This document shows, piece after piece, positions 8,646-17,690 of a stretch of 64,000 bases of DNA. Position numbers and translations under genes: made by a program. The notes beneath the pieces are model-generated. The model worked only from the letters and a program-made list of their open reading frames with translations, was not told the origin of the DNA and searched no databases. The stretch comes from Murimonas intestini (lineage in GTDB: Bacteria > Bacillota > Clostridia > Lachnospirales > Lachnospiraceae): the NCBI RefSeq assembly GCF_024622195.1, contig NZ_JANKBI010000005.1, positions 248,001 through 312,000 on the forward strand. The letters run 5' to 3'. The first letter of the stretch is position 1. Every line of letters starts with the position of its first letter.

Positions 8646-9731
8646 TCAGATATCCCGCCCGTAAAGCCTGCTGTAATACTCAAGAGAGTAGTGGTACAGC
8701 TCATCCCTGGCTGCCTCGTCTTTAGCAGGATCCATATCTTCTGTCATGATCCAGCACATAATGCGTCCCTTTTCTCCAAAGTGGTCCACAAAATCCCTGA
8801 CGGCTGCGCGTATCTGACTCTCATCCCAGTCTTTTCCTATATTCAGAGGAAAGCAGAAGGTCATCTTATCTCCGTAATTCTCATACAGATAATCTGCATC
8901 ATTTGCGTTTGGCTGGGGTGTCCACATATCTATGCCCATTTCGATCATCTCAGGCACATACTGCATATTGCGCCCGCAGGAATGCAGCTCGATAAATTTC
9001 CCCTGATCCTTTACAAATTTCAGAAAACGGCTTGTTGCAGGCATGAGCTGCTCCCTGAACATCTCATTTGAGAAAAATCCGCTTCTCTGGGTGCCCCAGT
9101 CATCATGGTACAGCACCCCGTCTACCCTGCCGTAATACTTAAAGATATTGTCACAGCTCTCGATCTTATAATCCGCCATCTTCTGGAAAAATTCCTCCAG
9201 CAGCTCCGGTTCCTCGCAAAAGGCAATTAAGGATTCGTCAAACGGGATCAGCTCGTGGAGCCGCTCAAAGATCCCCTCCACACATTCATAGATATGAGGT
9301 CTGTCTGGGTCCAGAAGCTTCTGCAGCTTTTCTCCGTCCGTCTTAAAATCCACAACTGAGAGGTCCGGCCACTGCAGTTCTTCCTTCCAGTTAGCAAACT
9401 CTGATATGGTACGAGTACCAGGTTTCGTGATCATGCCGTCTATGCCTTTTACCATATGCCAGTATACGCCCCACCAGTCATATCCGTCCACCTCAGGCAC
9501 AGGATGCTCTTCCATGGCATCCGGCCAAACTGTATTTGTCTCATAGAAATATGCAGGCATCCAGTAAGGCTGTCCGCCTTTTACACACCTGACATAGTTT
9601 TCCCTCACACTGACGGGCCTGCCCTCTATAGGAGCCTTCGGCCGCTGGAATATCCACGGAAAGCTTCCGGGAGACTGCCATTCCTTCGAGTAATCACGGT
9701 TTGCCGCTGTTTCCATAAATCTTGATACCAT
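8646..9731 (-). CDS. Uroporphyrinogen-decarboxylase-like (MtaA/CmuA-type) methyltransferase
   Basis: 361 residues matching the URO-D fold family as found in corrinoid-dependent methyltransferases. The zinc-ligand motif HSCG is at 250-253 and a YHDDWGTQ segment at 208-215 contains acidic residues typical of the family's active-site barrel. Such proteins move methyl groups between a methylated substrate or coenzyme and a corrinoid protein; true URO-D (haem synthesis) is less likely because of the HSCG motif and the N-terminal extension. Start chosen at the ATG after GGGAGG. It stands alone: no corrinoid protein, reactivase or MtaB-like partner is beside it, so substrate and even activity are uncertain. 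Confidence 0.75.
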   Translation of the reverse strand: MVSRFMETAANRDYSKEWQSPGSFPWIFQRPKAPIEGRPVSVRENYVRCVKGGQPYWMPAYFYETNTVWPDAMEEHPVPEVDGYDWWGVYWHMVKGIDGMITKPGTRTISEFANWKEELQWPDLSVVDFKTDGEKLQKLLDPDRPHIYECVEGIFERLHELIPFDESLIAFCEEPELLEEFFQKMADYKIESCDNIFKYYGRVDGVLYHDDWGTQRSGFFSNEMFREQLMPATSRFLKFVKDQGKFIELHSCGRNMQYVPEMIEMGIDMWTPQPNANDADYLYENYGDKMTFCFPLNIGKDWDESQIRAAVRDFVDHFGEKGRIMCWIMTEDMDPAKDEAARDELYHYSLEYYSRLYGRDI

Positions 9732-9863
9732 AACATATACCTCCCTTTCATATACTGCCGGGAACTATTCTTCTGCCCGGCCGCACCATGCCACGATTTG
9801 ATTTACCTGTCTATGATCTAATTTTATCCCCCCGGGCGTCAAAATGAAACGTATAGAAAGGCC

Positions 9864-9893
9864 AAAAAACGGAGCCGTTTCTGGCCCCGTTTT
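9864..9893 (-). terminator. Terminator after the GNAT gene
   Basis: On the minus strand, AAACGG-GCC pairs with GGC-CCGTTT around a small loop and runs into TTTTTTGG, about 55 bases downstream of the acetyltransferase stop codon. Confidence 0.75.
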
Positions 9894-9947
9894 CGTATGA
9901 TGTGTATGAAATTACTGTTTTAGCATATGGCAGTATGCCTGACTCCA

Positions 9948-10742
9948 TCACCTGAGCATGGCATACTGGCCTGTTTCCCTGAATCCTATGCGGTTATAGA
10001 TACGTCCTGCTGCAGGATTGTCATAGAAAAGACAGAGAAACTTTTTACCTTCGCCAAATGCCTCCCTGCACAGTGCAGTCACTGTCTCCGTGGCCAGCCC
10101 TTTTCCCCTGTATTCCTTTAAAGTAGCCACTCCTGTTATCATGGCACTCTCAGAATTAGAGGCGCTGGTACGGGCAGTAGACACCATCTTTCCATCTTCA
10201 AATGCCCCGACAGCGATACAGCCTGCTTTTAGCTCTTCTTCCAATTCCCGGCAGCTCTTTTCCCGCCTGCCCCTCTGATGCTCCGCAAATTCATCGATCT
10301 GCATGATCAGATCTATTGTGTTTTCCACATCATCTGCTGTCAGCCGCCTTACTTTTCCACAATCTCCAACCTCTAAATCCCCATTAATCACATCACATCT
10401 TGTCATATATGTGGACTCAAGCTTCCATTGTGGATAAAACGGCGCTATCTTTTTCAGAAGAGAAGTCTTCCCGCTGATACAGTCAACATCTCTGTCTCTG
10501 AGAAATTCTGCCACAGCCTCTGCGCTGTATTCTTCATTCTGGCTGTACAGCAGATAAAACTCATGGAAGCGCAGCAGAAGGCTGTCCCATTTCCCATCTT
10601 CTATATTAGCGTAAAGATTTACCGTTTCCGACTCCACACCATAGTTCTCAACATCACCTATGAAGAACAGATTCATCTCCGGCTCCGCCGACACATAATC
10701 CAATATTGCCTCTCTGTCTTTTTCATGCAGGGTTATAAACAT
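9948..10742 (-). CDS. GNAT-family N-acetyltransferase
   Basis: 264 residues. The N-terminal half (about 1-120) is a less conserved domain; the C-terminal half (about 125-264) is the acetyltransferase core, with the acetyl-CoA loop pattern GVATLKEYRGKGLATETV around 205-225 and 'FLCLFYDNPAAGRIYNRIGF' near the end, typical of strand 5 and the following helix. This two-domain form is common for Firmicute GNAT proteins of unknown acceptor. It lies 4 bases after the stop of the upstream zinc-ribbon gene, so the two are probably co-transcribed. The substrate cannot be told from sequence. Confidence 0.85.
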   Translation of the reverse strand: MFITLHEKDREAILDYVSAEPEMNLFFIGDVENYGVESETVNLYANIEDGKWDSLLLRFHEFYLLYSQNEEYSAEAVAEFLRDRDVDCISGKTSLLKKIAPFYPQWKLESTYMTRCDVINGDLEVGDCGKVRRLTADDVENTIDLIMQIDEFAEHQRGRREKSCRELEEELKAGCIAVGAFEDGKMVSTARTSASNSESAMITGVATLKEYRGKGLATETVTALCREAFGEGKKFLCLFYDNPAAGRIYNRIGFRETGQYAMLR

Positions 10743-10746
10743 TTAC

Positions 10747-10941
10747 TTAAGGCTCCTTTTTCTCTACTACTGGTGAATCCGGTTCTTGCGGCTCTACCAC
10801 ATATCCGCACTCACACTTAGATTCTTCTACTACTCTGCCCTTTACAGTAAACACTTCAATCGTCTTTCCACATACAGGACAAGTCATATCTTCCGGAACC
10901 GGAGTCCTGAACTTTGATTCACATCCATCCATAACAGCCAT
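10747..10941 (-). CDS. Small zinc-ribbon protein
   Basis: 64 residues from the ATG that follows AAGGAGG with 7 bases spacing; a longer in-frame start at 10995 lacks such a site and is less likely. Two cysteine pairs, CPVC (21-24) and CECG (43-46), form a probable zinc ribbon; the C-terminal end is proline- and glutamate-rich (about 50-64). It is located directly before the GNAT gene, presumably in one transcript. The function is unknown; it may be a nucleic-acid or protein-binding module. Confidence 0.75.
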   Translation of the reverse strand: MAVMDGCESKFRTPVPEDMTCPVCGKTIEVFTVKGRVVEESKCECGYVVEPQEPDSPVVEKKEP

Positions 10942-10995
10942 CTTATATCCTCCTTCTGTGTTCATGCAGCTTACCGGATATCCGGGCCTGCACAC

Positions 10996-11227
10996 TTAAA
11001 ATTACGGGTTACATAAGTCTATTATAATATAGAATTCTAAAATATCAATCATCTGAAGCAAAAATCATCTGAATTTTCCATATTCTTCTGATTATTCTCC
11101 ATAGCCTTTTCCTTCCCATAATCGTAGAATTATCATAGAATTTAAGCAACTATTCAGCAGGTCTGTTCATTTACTGCACAGACCGTAAGAAAATGATTCA
11201 AGTGTACTATTAGGAGGAGAGAATAAA
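10996..11227. other. Intergenic region between divergent genes
   Basis: AT-rich spacer holding presumed promoters for the zinc-ribbon gene (minus) and the esterase gene (plus), which I could not place with confidence. At 11153-11184 is a hairpin-like sequence (TTCAGCAGGTCTGT...CACAGACC) also found at 22341-22378. Confidence 0.4.
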
Positions 11228-12634
11228 ATGATAGGTGTATTATTAGAACAGGGACCTTCAGACTGGGAGATCCTGCAGCAGGAGGACGGCAAGGCTTCCC
11301 TGGATCTTTGCGGCAGCTTTTCCGTCCCCGAAGCTGCCTTAAATGTGGGAGTAGACCATGCCGTGCCTGTAGTCAGGGTCCTCAGAGAGCAGGACAACTC
11401 ACAAGTCATTCCCTGGACGCCAGCGCAGTATGAGCTTACCGATAAGGAGAACTTCCGGGGCCGCTGGCAGATAACTCTGATGCTTCCGGCAGGAGGACTT
11501 TACAGGATCGAGACAGGCCTGGACTCTTCCAGCATAGATGGAGTATACGTCTGGATGTTCCGGGGAGATGTACGTTTTCACATCGGCGTGGGTAATCTCT
11601 TCGTTATCGCAGGCCAGTCTAATGCTTCCGGATTCGGGCAGGACTGGGCAAATGACGAACCCCAGTTGGGAGTTCATGTATACAGGAACTGCAGCTCATG
11701 GAACCTGGCCGCCCATCCATTAAATGAATCCACTGATGCCGGTGATGAGAATGCCAATTCTGAGCTGCGTGTGTCCGGCACATCCCCGTTTATCTCATTT
11801 GGCCGCAATTTTCAGAAGCTCTCCGGCTGTCCGGTGGGGCTGATCCCTGCTGCCAAAGGCGGTTCACCCATCGACCTCTGGGACAGGGAGGGCACCGGAA
11901 CCCTGTATCGGAACATGCTCCGGAAGATCAGCGAATGCGGCGGCAGGATAGCCGGTATCCTCTGGTACCAGGGCTGTGCAGATACAATCGATGACGCTCC
12001 TGCAGTATATGAAGAAAAATACCGCAGGTTCATATCTAACGTGCGCTCAGACCTGGGCTGGCAGGTCCCCTTCTTCACCTTCCAGACGAACAGAGAGCTT
12101 TCTTCCGTCTTTGACGAAGGATGGGGCATTGTGCGTGAAGTTCACAGAAAAACAGCTTCCGACACTCCCGGCATTTACATAATGCCTACCCTGAACTGCT
12201 CCCTGTCAGATGATGTACACAATAATTCCGGTTCAAACGTACTCCTGGGCGAACGCATGGCAAAGCTGTGCGGACATGTGCTCTGCGGCACTGCTGATTT
12301 CCAGGCGCCTGATATACAAAGTGCAGTGCTCTCCGCAGACGACGAAGTGACAGTCACATTCTCCAATGCAGAGCATGGATTTGTAATGTACCGTAAAAAT
12401 GCATCCGACTGCGGATTTACATTATCTGACAGCCATGGCAGCCTGCCTCTTGGATATGCCTGCACAAGCCAGGATGAGCCAGGCGCCATTATAATAAAGC
12501 TGCTGAGAAAACCCGGTGAAAATCTGGAGATTTCGTTCTGCAGCCAGGCTGTCCCTACCTTCACGCCGCCCGTCTCGGCAGTGACATATCTGCCACCGCT
12601 TGCGTTTTACCGGTATCCTGTAAGTGTGAGTTAA
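11228..12634 (+). CDS. Sialate O-acetylesterase-like SGNH/SASA-domain esterase
   Basis: 468 residues. The catalytic block I GQSN is at 129-132 with Ser131 as the likely nucleophile; ILWYQGCAD (about 239-247) is the conserved block of the SASA (sialate acetylesterase, CE6-like) family, and a DDVHNN segment (about 327-332) supplies the Asp and His of the catalytic site. An N-terminal beta-rich domain (about 1-125) and a C-terminal beta domain (about 365-468) flank the hydrolase. No signal peptide is seen, so it is probably cytoplasmic, removing acetyl groups from imported sugars. RBS AGGAGG precedes the ATG. It is a single-gene unit with no transporter or glycosidase beside it, so the natural substrate is open. 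Confidence 0.85.
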   Translation: MIGVLLEQGPSDWEILQQEDGKASLDLCGSFSVPEAALNVGVDHAVPVVRVLREQDNSQVIPWTPAQYELTDKENFRGRWQITLMLPAGGLYRIETGLDSSSIDGVYVWMFRGDVRFHIGVGNLFVIAGQSNASGFGQDWANDEPQLGVHVYRNCSSWNLAAHPLNESTDAGDENANSELRVSGTSPFISFGRNFQKLSGCPVGLIPAAKGGSPIDLWDREGTGTLYRNMLRKISECGGRIAGILWYQGCADTIDDAPAVYEEKYRRFISNVRSDLGWQVPFFTFQTNRELSSVFDEGWGIVREVHRKTASDTPGIYIMPTLNCSLSDDVHNNSGSNVLLGERMAKLCGHVLCGTADFQAPDIQSAVLSADDEVTVTFSNAEHGFVMYRKNASDCGFTLSDSHGSLPLGYACTSQDEPGAIIIKLLRKPGENLEISFCSQAVPTFTPPVSAVTYLPPLAFYRYPVSVS

Positions 12635-12652
12635 TAAATATATAACCTGGTA

Positions 12653-12678
12653 AGGGACGCTGCTCTCGCAGTGTCCCT
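12653..12678. terminator. Bidirectional terminator between convergent genes
   Basis: Stem AGGGACGCTGC / GCAGTGTCCCT (one G-T wobble) with a TCTC loop lies between the esterase stop (plus) and the Sel1 gene stop (minus). Confidence 0.65.
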
Positions 12679-12713
12679 ATAACGTCTGTTTTTCACCTCT
12701 GATTCAAAATAAT

Positions 12714-13949
12714 TTATTCATCTAACCTCTCAAGATCAGCTGCAGCCTCATCATATACACTCTGTGCCGCCTCATTACCTGCCGCATTTACCAGCTCCAA
12801 ATTTTCCTGAGCCGCTTCCAGGGCTGTTTTATAGTAGGATACTGCCATATCCAGATCCTTCTCTACTCCAAGACCATTTTCATAAAAACGGCCAAGGGTC
12901 AGATATGTTTGCGGTATTCCAAGCATAGTGGCATGCACATTGGGATCAGAAACTGCTTTTTGATAATATTCTGCGGCTTTTTCATAATCCTGGGCCACAC
13001 CTTCCCGCCCCTCTTCATAATATGTACCCAGCTTATAGCATGCCGTACCGTCAAATGTTCTTCCATTCCCCTCTGAGGCAATTATGTACCCCTCCTCAGC
13101 CTTCATATAATCTGGCTCCTCCTTTGTACCGTCATCATGGCTGTAGCCCGTATCAAAGTAGTCAGCTGCATATCTGGGTCCCTTAAAATCAGTCTCTTTA
13201 AGCTGCTTGTCCTGATAGGAAAGCAGGAAATATTCAATAGCTTTATCAATGCTCTTCTCTATACCTGGATAAGTTCCAGTTTCAGCTTCATAAAGCAGTC
13301 CCAGGCTGGTGTAACCATTTCCCTTGCCAAGCACTTTTGCATTAAATTCATAGATGGTTACGGCTTTTTCCACATCCTGTTCCACCCCTGTACCATCCCG
13401 GAGCAAGTCACCCAGACTCCCTATCCCTCTATAAAGAGGATCTTCAAAAAAGAAAGCGTCATCATAAAAGATGGCATAAGCCTTTTCATATTCTCCTGCC
13501 TGCCCTGCTGTAACTCCTGTCCTGAAAAACTCAAAGATATCACCTTGTCCATCAGGGCTGTTGTCCATCATTGTTTCCTTATCTGCATTCAGACCCTCAA
13601 CAGCAGCAACGGCATCTTCATTGCCTGCGTTTACGGCTGCCTCATAGTAAGCCATGGACATAGCATACCACTGGGCCACACCGTCACCTTCTTCGTACTG
13701 TTTGCCTTTCTCATAAAGCTCTTCACCAGATAACCCCGAAGTTTCCACTGTCAGAGCAAATGACTCCTTCAGTTCTTCCAAAGTCAATTCCTCTGCATCT
13801 AAGGAATTTTCATCCTCTGCGGCATCTGTCTCAGTTGCTCCTGTATCCGCTGCTGCATCATCAGCTGCCCTTGCAGCAGAACCGCTGCTGATCAATACAG
13901 TACATGTCATACTAATTAATAATAACATAGTTATAATTTTCCGTTTCAT
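12714..13949 (-). CDS. Secreted Sel1/TPR-repeat protein
   Basis: 411 residues. An N-terminal signal peptide (about 1-29, KRK then a hydrophobic run ending near ARA) is followed by an acidic linker (about 30-55). At least five Sel1-like repeats run to about residue 400, with patterns such as 'YYEAAVNAGNEDA', 'YEEGREGVAQDYEKAAEYY' and 'YENGLGVEKDLDMAVSYY'. Sel1 repeats form a solenoid that mediates protein-protein contacts. The start is supported by AGGAGGG. Because there is no lipobox or clear anchor, it is probably released or held at the surface by contacts. Its partner is unknown; it sits next to another secreted repeat protein in the same orientation. Confidence 0.85.
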   Translation of the reverse strand: MKRKIITMLLLISMTCTVLISSGSAARAADDAAADTGATETDAAEDENSLDAEELTLEELKESFALTVETSGLSGEELYEKGKQYEEGDGVAQWYAMSMAYYEAAVNAGNEDAVAAVEGLNADKETMMDNSPDGQGDIFEFFRTGVTAGQAGEYEKAYAIFYDDAFFFEDPLYRGIGSLGDLLRDGTGVEQDVEKAVTIYEFNAKVLGKGNGYTSLGLLYEAETGTYPGIEKSIDKAIEYFLLSYQDKQLKETDFKGPRYAADYFDTGYSHDDGTKEEPDYMKAEEGYIIASEGNGRTFDGTACYKLGTYYEEGREGVAQDYEKAAEYYQKAVSDPNVHATMLGIPQTYLTLGRFYENGLGVEKDLDMAVSYYKTALEAAQENLELVNAAGNEAAQSVYDEAAADLERLDE

Positions 13950-14407
13950 GTAAAACCCTCCTATTCAGCAATTCTCATCTTCCGCTTTACTTTCTCTGAT
14001 TTCTCATATATATTCCCGCACAATATCCTGTATATTTTTGCAGCCCTTACAGATATGTAATTTTTAATTTTCCCCCCTTCTATTCACTATGGCAGTTTAA
14101 TGCGGGTATCCATAATGTAAATATGGTGTTGCACATTAGTCATATTTGTACACTTAATTCACATTATATAAGTTTAGTTGTTTTATATAGTTTAATTATA
14201 ATTAATAAAAATTCGGCATTCAATTCGAATTCCTGCATTAATAATGTAAAATATCCGCATAGCTTCAATCAGTATAACGAACCATTCTTATAAAAAGATA
14301 GTCCAAACAAGAAAAAAGATATCCCTCAAGCCATTTCCGGCATTTTCAGGATATCCTTTTCCTTATCTGTTGACTTTCACTATTTCATTCAATGTTTTGC
14401 TCAGCTT
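13950..14407. other. AT-rich intergenic region
   Basis: 458 bases of low GC between two same-strand secreted-protein genes. It holds the terminator of the upstream WG-repeat gene at 14312-14360 and must hold the Sel1 gene promoter, although no good -35/-10 pair could be chosen. I see no gene or structured RNA. Confidence 0.5.
14312..14360 (-). terminator. Terminator after the WG-repeat gene
   Basis: On the minus strand GATATCC pairs with GGGATATC, with an inner AATGCC/GGCTT-type helix, and the structure ends in TTTTTTC. Confidence 0.65.
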
Positions 14408-16111
14408 CTAGAGCATATCTTTCGCACTTGAGACTAATGTCAATACTCCGCCTGCATCTGTTCCCTCTGTTCCAAGCAGTGTCACTGCACTGTTCAAAAG
14501 TGATACTGCAGACTCCTTGTCCTCTCCCAGAAGTCCGGCCGCACTTTTGATAAGGGCAGCTGCCGCTTCACGGTTTGCTTCAAAATCATCATTTAATAAA
14601 GTAACAGCATTATCCAAAAGAGCAGCTGCCTGGGTACTGATCTCTGTTGCGGGTTCTTCAGCTGAATTTCCTAAAAACTCTGTAACTGGCTCTTTCGCTG
14701 CCCCTGAAGCTTCTGAAGCCGCTTCAGCAGCCGCCCCTGTAGAAACCTCTGAGACCGCCTCATCTGTTTTCTCTGTGGAAGCCTCTGTTTCCGCCGGGTT
14801 CACTGCCGCCGGTTCAGACTGGCCTTCCTCTGCCGTCTCATAGTTAAGCTGGTAAATCTCTCCTTTATTATAGTCAACGCCTGCCAGGAGATATTTCCCA
14901 TCACCAGAGAGAGCCATTGAGTCATATTCACAGGGGAAGATGACATTTCCATGCCAGTCGATCATTCCTAATTTAGACTGTGCATCTCTTACTTTATAGT
15001 ATCTGCCCCCAGAAAAGTCCAATGGATAAACACTTTCATAGTCTTCAAGGATAGTCTCAACCCCATCCCCCGCAATCAGATGCCTCTTACCCTCAGGATC
15101 TACCATGATAGCCGCCGATCCATATACTTCCAATGCATCTTCAGAATATTTTGGTTCACATGTCACATTGCCGTTTACATCTACAAACCCGAGCTTTTTG
15201 TCAAGTACGACTGCAAAATATCCATTTGCATTATATCCTCTAGTATCATACTCAGCATCCGACGGCAGATAATATGCCTTCTTTATCTTATCATATTCTG
15301 CCGGAATAACAACATTTCCCAGCTCATCAATCAAACCGTTCTTCTCGCCTGTAGATACCTCAGCATACCCCCGAACAAAATCATTAATATAACTGAAGGC
15401 TGGTTCCATCACTACATTTCCATCCGCATCTTTCAAACCATTCTGGCCATTTTCCTTGTATGGTATCAGATTACGCGTCTCAACAGAAATATCGCTGATA
15501 TATTTAAGATCTGTAGCTACCTGGTTAAACTCACGATCATATGTACTGATGACATTTGTGGTACGGTCCTGTATATTAATATATTGTCCATTCGCACTTG
15601 CATCAAGGTATTGATCTCTTGTTAGGGATGCAACATTATTTCCGCTGCCTCCGTCTACATAATAGACATCCGCTGTTTTTATCAGATAGAACTGATCCTT
15701 GTTCCACCAGGAACTATAATCATATTGTGAAGCAGTAGCTTCCTCAAGAACAAATGCCACGATCCAGTTATTATTTAATACCTTGATATCAGCATACTGA
15801 AAAGGAACCATCACTTTGCCTTCCATATTTAATATGCCGCTTGTATTGATCTCCTCTGAAGCTTCAATTGCAGTAATATATCCTTTAGAATATTCAAAAT
15901 TGCTTCCATAGATATCTTCCGTCAAAGCAGCTCCGTCCATTGCCGCCACATAAAATCCTGACTCCCCCTGCACACGCAGCATATTCGTGCCGGAAATCCA
16001 GAACGAGTTTTCCACATCTCCAATTTTTACTGACTCGCCGCTGGCATTTGCCATAAGAGGCATACTTAGGGCAGCAGTTATCAGCCCAACTAAAAATAAT
16101 CCCTTTTTCAT
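14408..16111 (-). CDS. Secreted WG-repeat protein with helical C-terminus
   Basis: 567 residues. Signal peptide at about 1-24 (MKKG, hydrophobic core, MANA-S cleavage). From about residue 50 to 420 there are WG-type repeats, with units such as 'YKENGQNGLKDADGNVVMEPAFSYI', 'NGLIDELGNVVIPAEYD', 'LGFVDVNGNVTCEPKYS' and 'LGMIDWHGNVIFPCEYD' (shortened here to their cores NGL/LG...GNV...P..Y). A Thr/Glu/Ala-rich linker (about 425-480) leads to an alanine- and leucine-rich helical C-terminus (about 485-567) containing a repeated 'ALLDNAVTLL / SLLNSAVTLL' pattern. WG repeats are common in surface proteins of unknown function. The linker suggests an extended cell-wall-spanning segment. No anchor motif is seen. 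Confidence 0.83.
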   Translation of the reverse strand: MKKGLFLVGLITAALSMPLMANASGESVKIGDVENSFWISGTNMLRVQGESGFYVAAMDGAALTEDIYGSNFEYSKGYITAIEASEEINTSGILNMEGKVMVPFQYADIKVLNNNWIVAFVLEEATASQYDYSSWWNKDQFYLIKTADVYYVDGGSGNNVASLTRDQYLDASANGQYINIQDRTTNVISTYDREFNQVATDLKYISDISVETRNLIPYKENGQNGLKDADGNVVMEPAFSYINDFVRGYAEVSTGEKNGLIDELGNVVIPAEYDKIKKAYYLPSDAEYDTRGYNANGYFAVVLDKKLGFVDVNGNVTCEPKYSEDALEVYGSAAIMVDPEGKRHLIAGDGVETILEDYESVYPLDFSGGRYYKVRDAQSKLGMIDWHGNVIFPCEYDSMALSGDGKYLLAGVDYNKGEIYQLNYETAEEGQSEPAAVNPAETEASTEKTDEAVSEVSTGAAAEAASEASGAAKEPVTEFLGNSAEEPATEISTQAAALLDNAVTLLNDDFEANREAAAALIKSAAGLLGEDKESAVSLLNSAVTLLGTEGTDAGGVLTLVSSAKDML

Positions 16112-16232
16112 ATCCGTTCTCCTTCATATTATTGATTTAATCTGGGGTATTCCTCCGTCTCATTTATTGTAGCATTAACTCACAATTGTTACAAGTTTAA
16201 GCTTATTCAATCCGGATTTTCCTAAACAACAG

Positions 16233-16262
16233 AAAAACCCCGGAAACCTTTCGGTTCCGGGG
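16233..16262 (-). terminator. Strong terminator after tuf
   Basis: Minus-strand stem CCCCGGAACC with a GAAA loop and GGTTTCCGGGG, followed by TTTTTCTG. It marks the end of the str operon. Confidence 0.92.
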
Positions 16263-16329
16263 CATCTTACGCTTGGACACAATGGTATCATCAGATACCG
16301 ATTTATATAATTTTATCTGCAGTCAGTGA

Positions 16330-17523
16330 TTACTCGATGATTGTAGCAACACGGCCTGATCCAACAGTACGTCCACCTTCACGGATAGCGAATGTAAGAC
16401 CCTGCTCCATAGCGATCGGATGGATCAGTTCGATTGTCATTTCTACGTTGTCACCAGGCATGCACATTTCTGTGCCTTCCGGAAGATTTACAACACCAGT
16501 TACGTCAGTTGTACGGAAGTAGAACTGAGGTCTGTAGTTGTTGAAGAAAGGAGTATGACGTCCACCTTCATCTTTTGTCAGAACGTAAACCTGAGCTGTA
16601 AATTTTTTGTGGCATGTAACTGAACCTGGTTTAGCAAGAACCTGTCCTCTTTCGATTTCTGTTCTCTGAACACCACGAAGCAGAGCACCGATGTTATCAC
16701 CAGCCTGAGCCTCATCCAGTAACTTACGGAACATTTCGATACCTGTTACAACTGTCTTACGTGTTTCTTCTTTGATACCAACGATTTCAACTTCTTCGTT
16801 GATATGAAGAACACCACGCTCTACTCTACCAGTAGCAACTGTACCACGGCCTGTGATTGTGAATACATCCTCTACAGGCATCAGGAACGGCTGATCAACT
16901 GCACGCTTCGGATCTGGGATCCAGCTGTCAACAGCTGCCATAAGTTCCATGATCTTGTCGCCCCATTCGCTGTTCGGATCTTCAAGAGCTTTCAGAGCAG
17001 AACCCTGGATGATCGGAGTGTCATCTCCCGGGAATTCGTACTCGCTGAGGAGTTCACGGATTTCCATATCAACCAGTTCAAGAAGTTCTTCGTCATCTAC
17101 CATATCACATTTGTTCATGAATACAACGATGTAAGGAACACCTACCTGACGGGAAAGAAGGATATGCTCTTTTGTCTGAGCCATAACACCATCTGTAGCA
17201 GCAACAACGAGGATTGCGCCGTCCATCTGAGCAGCACCTGTGATCATGTTCTTTACATAGTCAGCATGCCCTGGGCAGTCAACGTGTGCGTAATGTCTGT
17301 TGTCTGTTTCATACTCAACGTGAGCTGTAGAGATTGTGATACCACGCTCTCTTTCTTCCGGAGCTTTATCGATATTTTCGAAATCAACAGCTGCGTTACC
17401 TTCAACCCTTGCAGCAAGAGTCTTTGTGATAGCTGCTGTTAAAGTAGTTTTACCATGGTCAACGTGTCCGATGGTACCAATGTTACAATGCGGTTTGTTT
17501 CTTTCAAATTTAGCTTTAGCCAT
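16330..17523 (-). CDS. tuf: Elongation factor Tu
   Basis: 397 residues, the normal length. The G1 motif GHVDHGKT is near residues 18-25, the G3 DCPGH near 81-85 and the G4 NKCD near 136-139; domains 2 and 3 follow to a GRTVGSGRV end. EF-Tu brings aminoacyl-tRNA to the ribosomal A site as a GTP complex. It is the last gene of the rpsL-rpsG-fusA-tuf operon, 167 bases after fusA, with a structured spacer that may partly uncouple its expression. A strong terminator follows. Confidence 0.98.
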   Translation of the reverse strand: MAKAKFERNKPHCNIGTIGHVDHGKTTLTAAITKTLAARVEGNAAVDFENIDKAPEERERGITISTAHVEYETDNRHYAHVDCPGHADYVKNMITGAAQMDGAILVVAATDGVMAQTKEHILLSRQVGVPYIVVFMNKCDMVDDEELLELVDMEIRELLSEYEFPGDDTPIIQGSALKALEDPNSEWGDKIMELMAAVDSWIPDPKRAVDQPFLMPVEDVFTITGRGTVATGRVERGVLHINEEVEIVGIKEETRKTVVTGIEMFRKLLDEAQAGDNIGALLRGVQRTEIERGQVLAKPGSVTCHKKFTAQVYVLTKDEGGRHTPFFNNYRPQFYFRTTDVTGVVNLPEGTEMCMPGDNVEMTIELIHPIAMEQGLTFAIREGGRTVGSGRVATIIE

Positions 17524-17596
17524 TTTGAATTGTCCTCCTTATAAACATGCGCCTTACCGGCTTTTCTTTTTTGATTTTTTCTGCAGCTATTTAATC

Positions 17597-17655
17597 GCAA
17601 AAATAGCCGCATTTATTTAATCAGGCTATCTTTGATTATATTTCAAATCAAAGAT
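17597..17655 (-). promoter_or_regulatory. Two adjacent hairpins between fusA and tuf
   Basis: On the minus strand a perfect 10-base-pair stem ATCTTTGATT/AATCAAAGAT (17655-17628) is immediately followed by a second stem ATAGCC/GGCTAT (17629-17603) that runs into TTTTTG. The two stems share two bases, so they may compete; the second could act as a partial terminator that adjusts tuf relative to fusA. Confidence 0.5.
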
Positions 17656-17690
17656 ATTTGCAAGCCTAATTTTATAAATAACTGATTATT

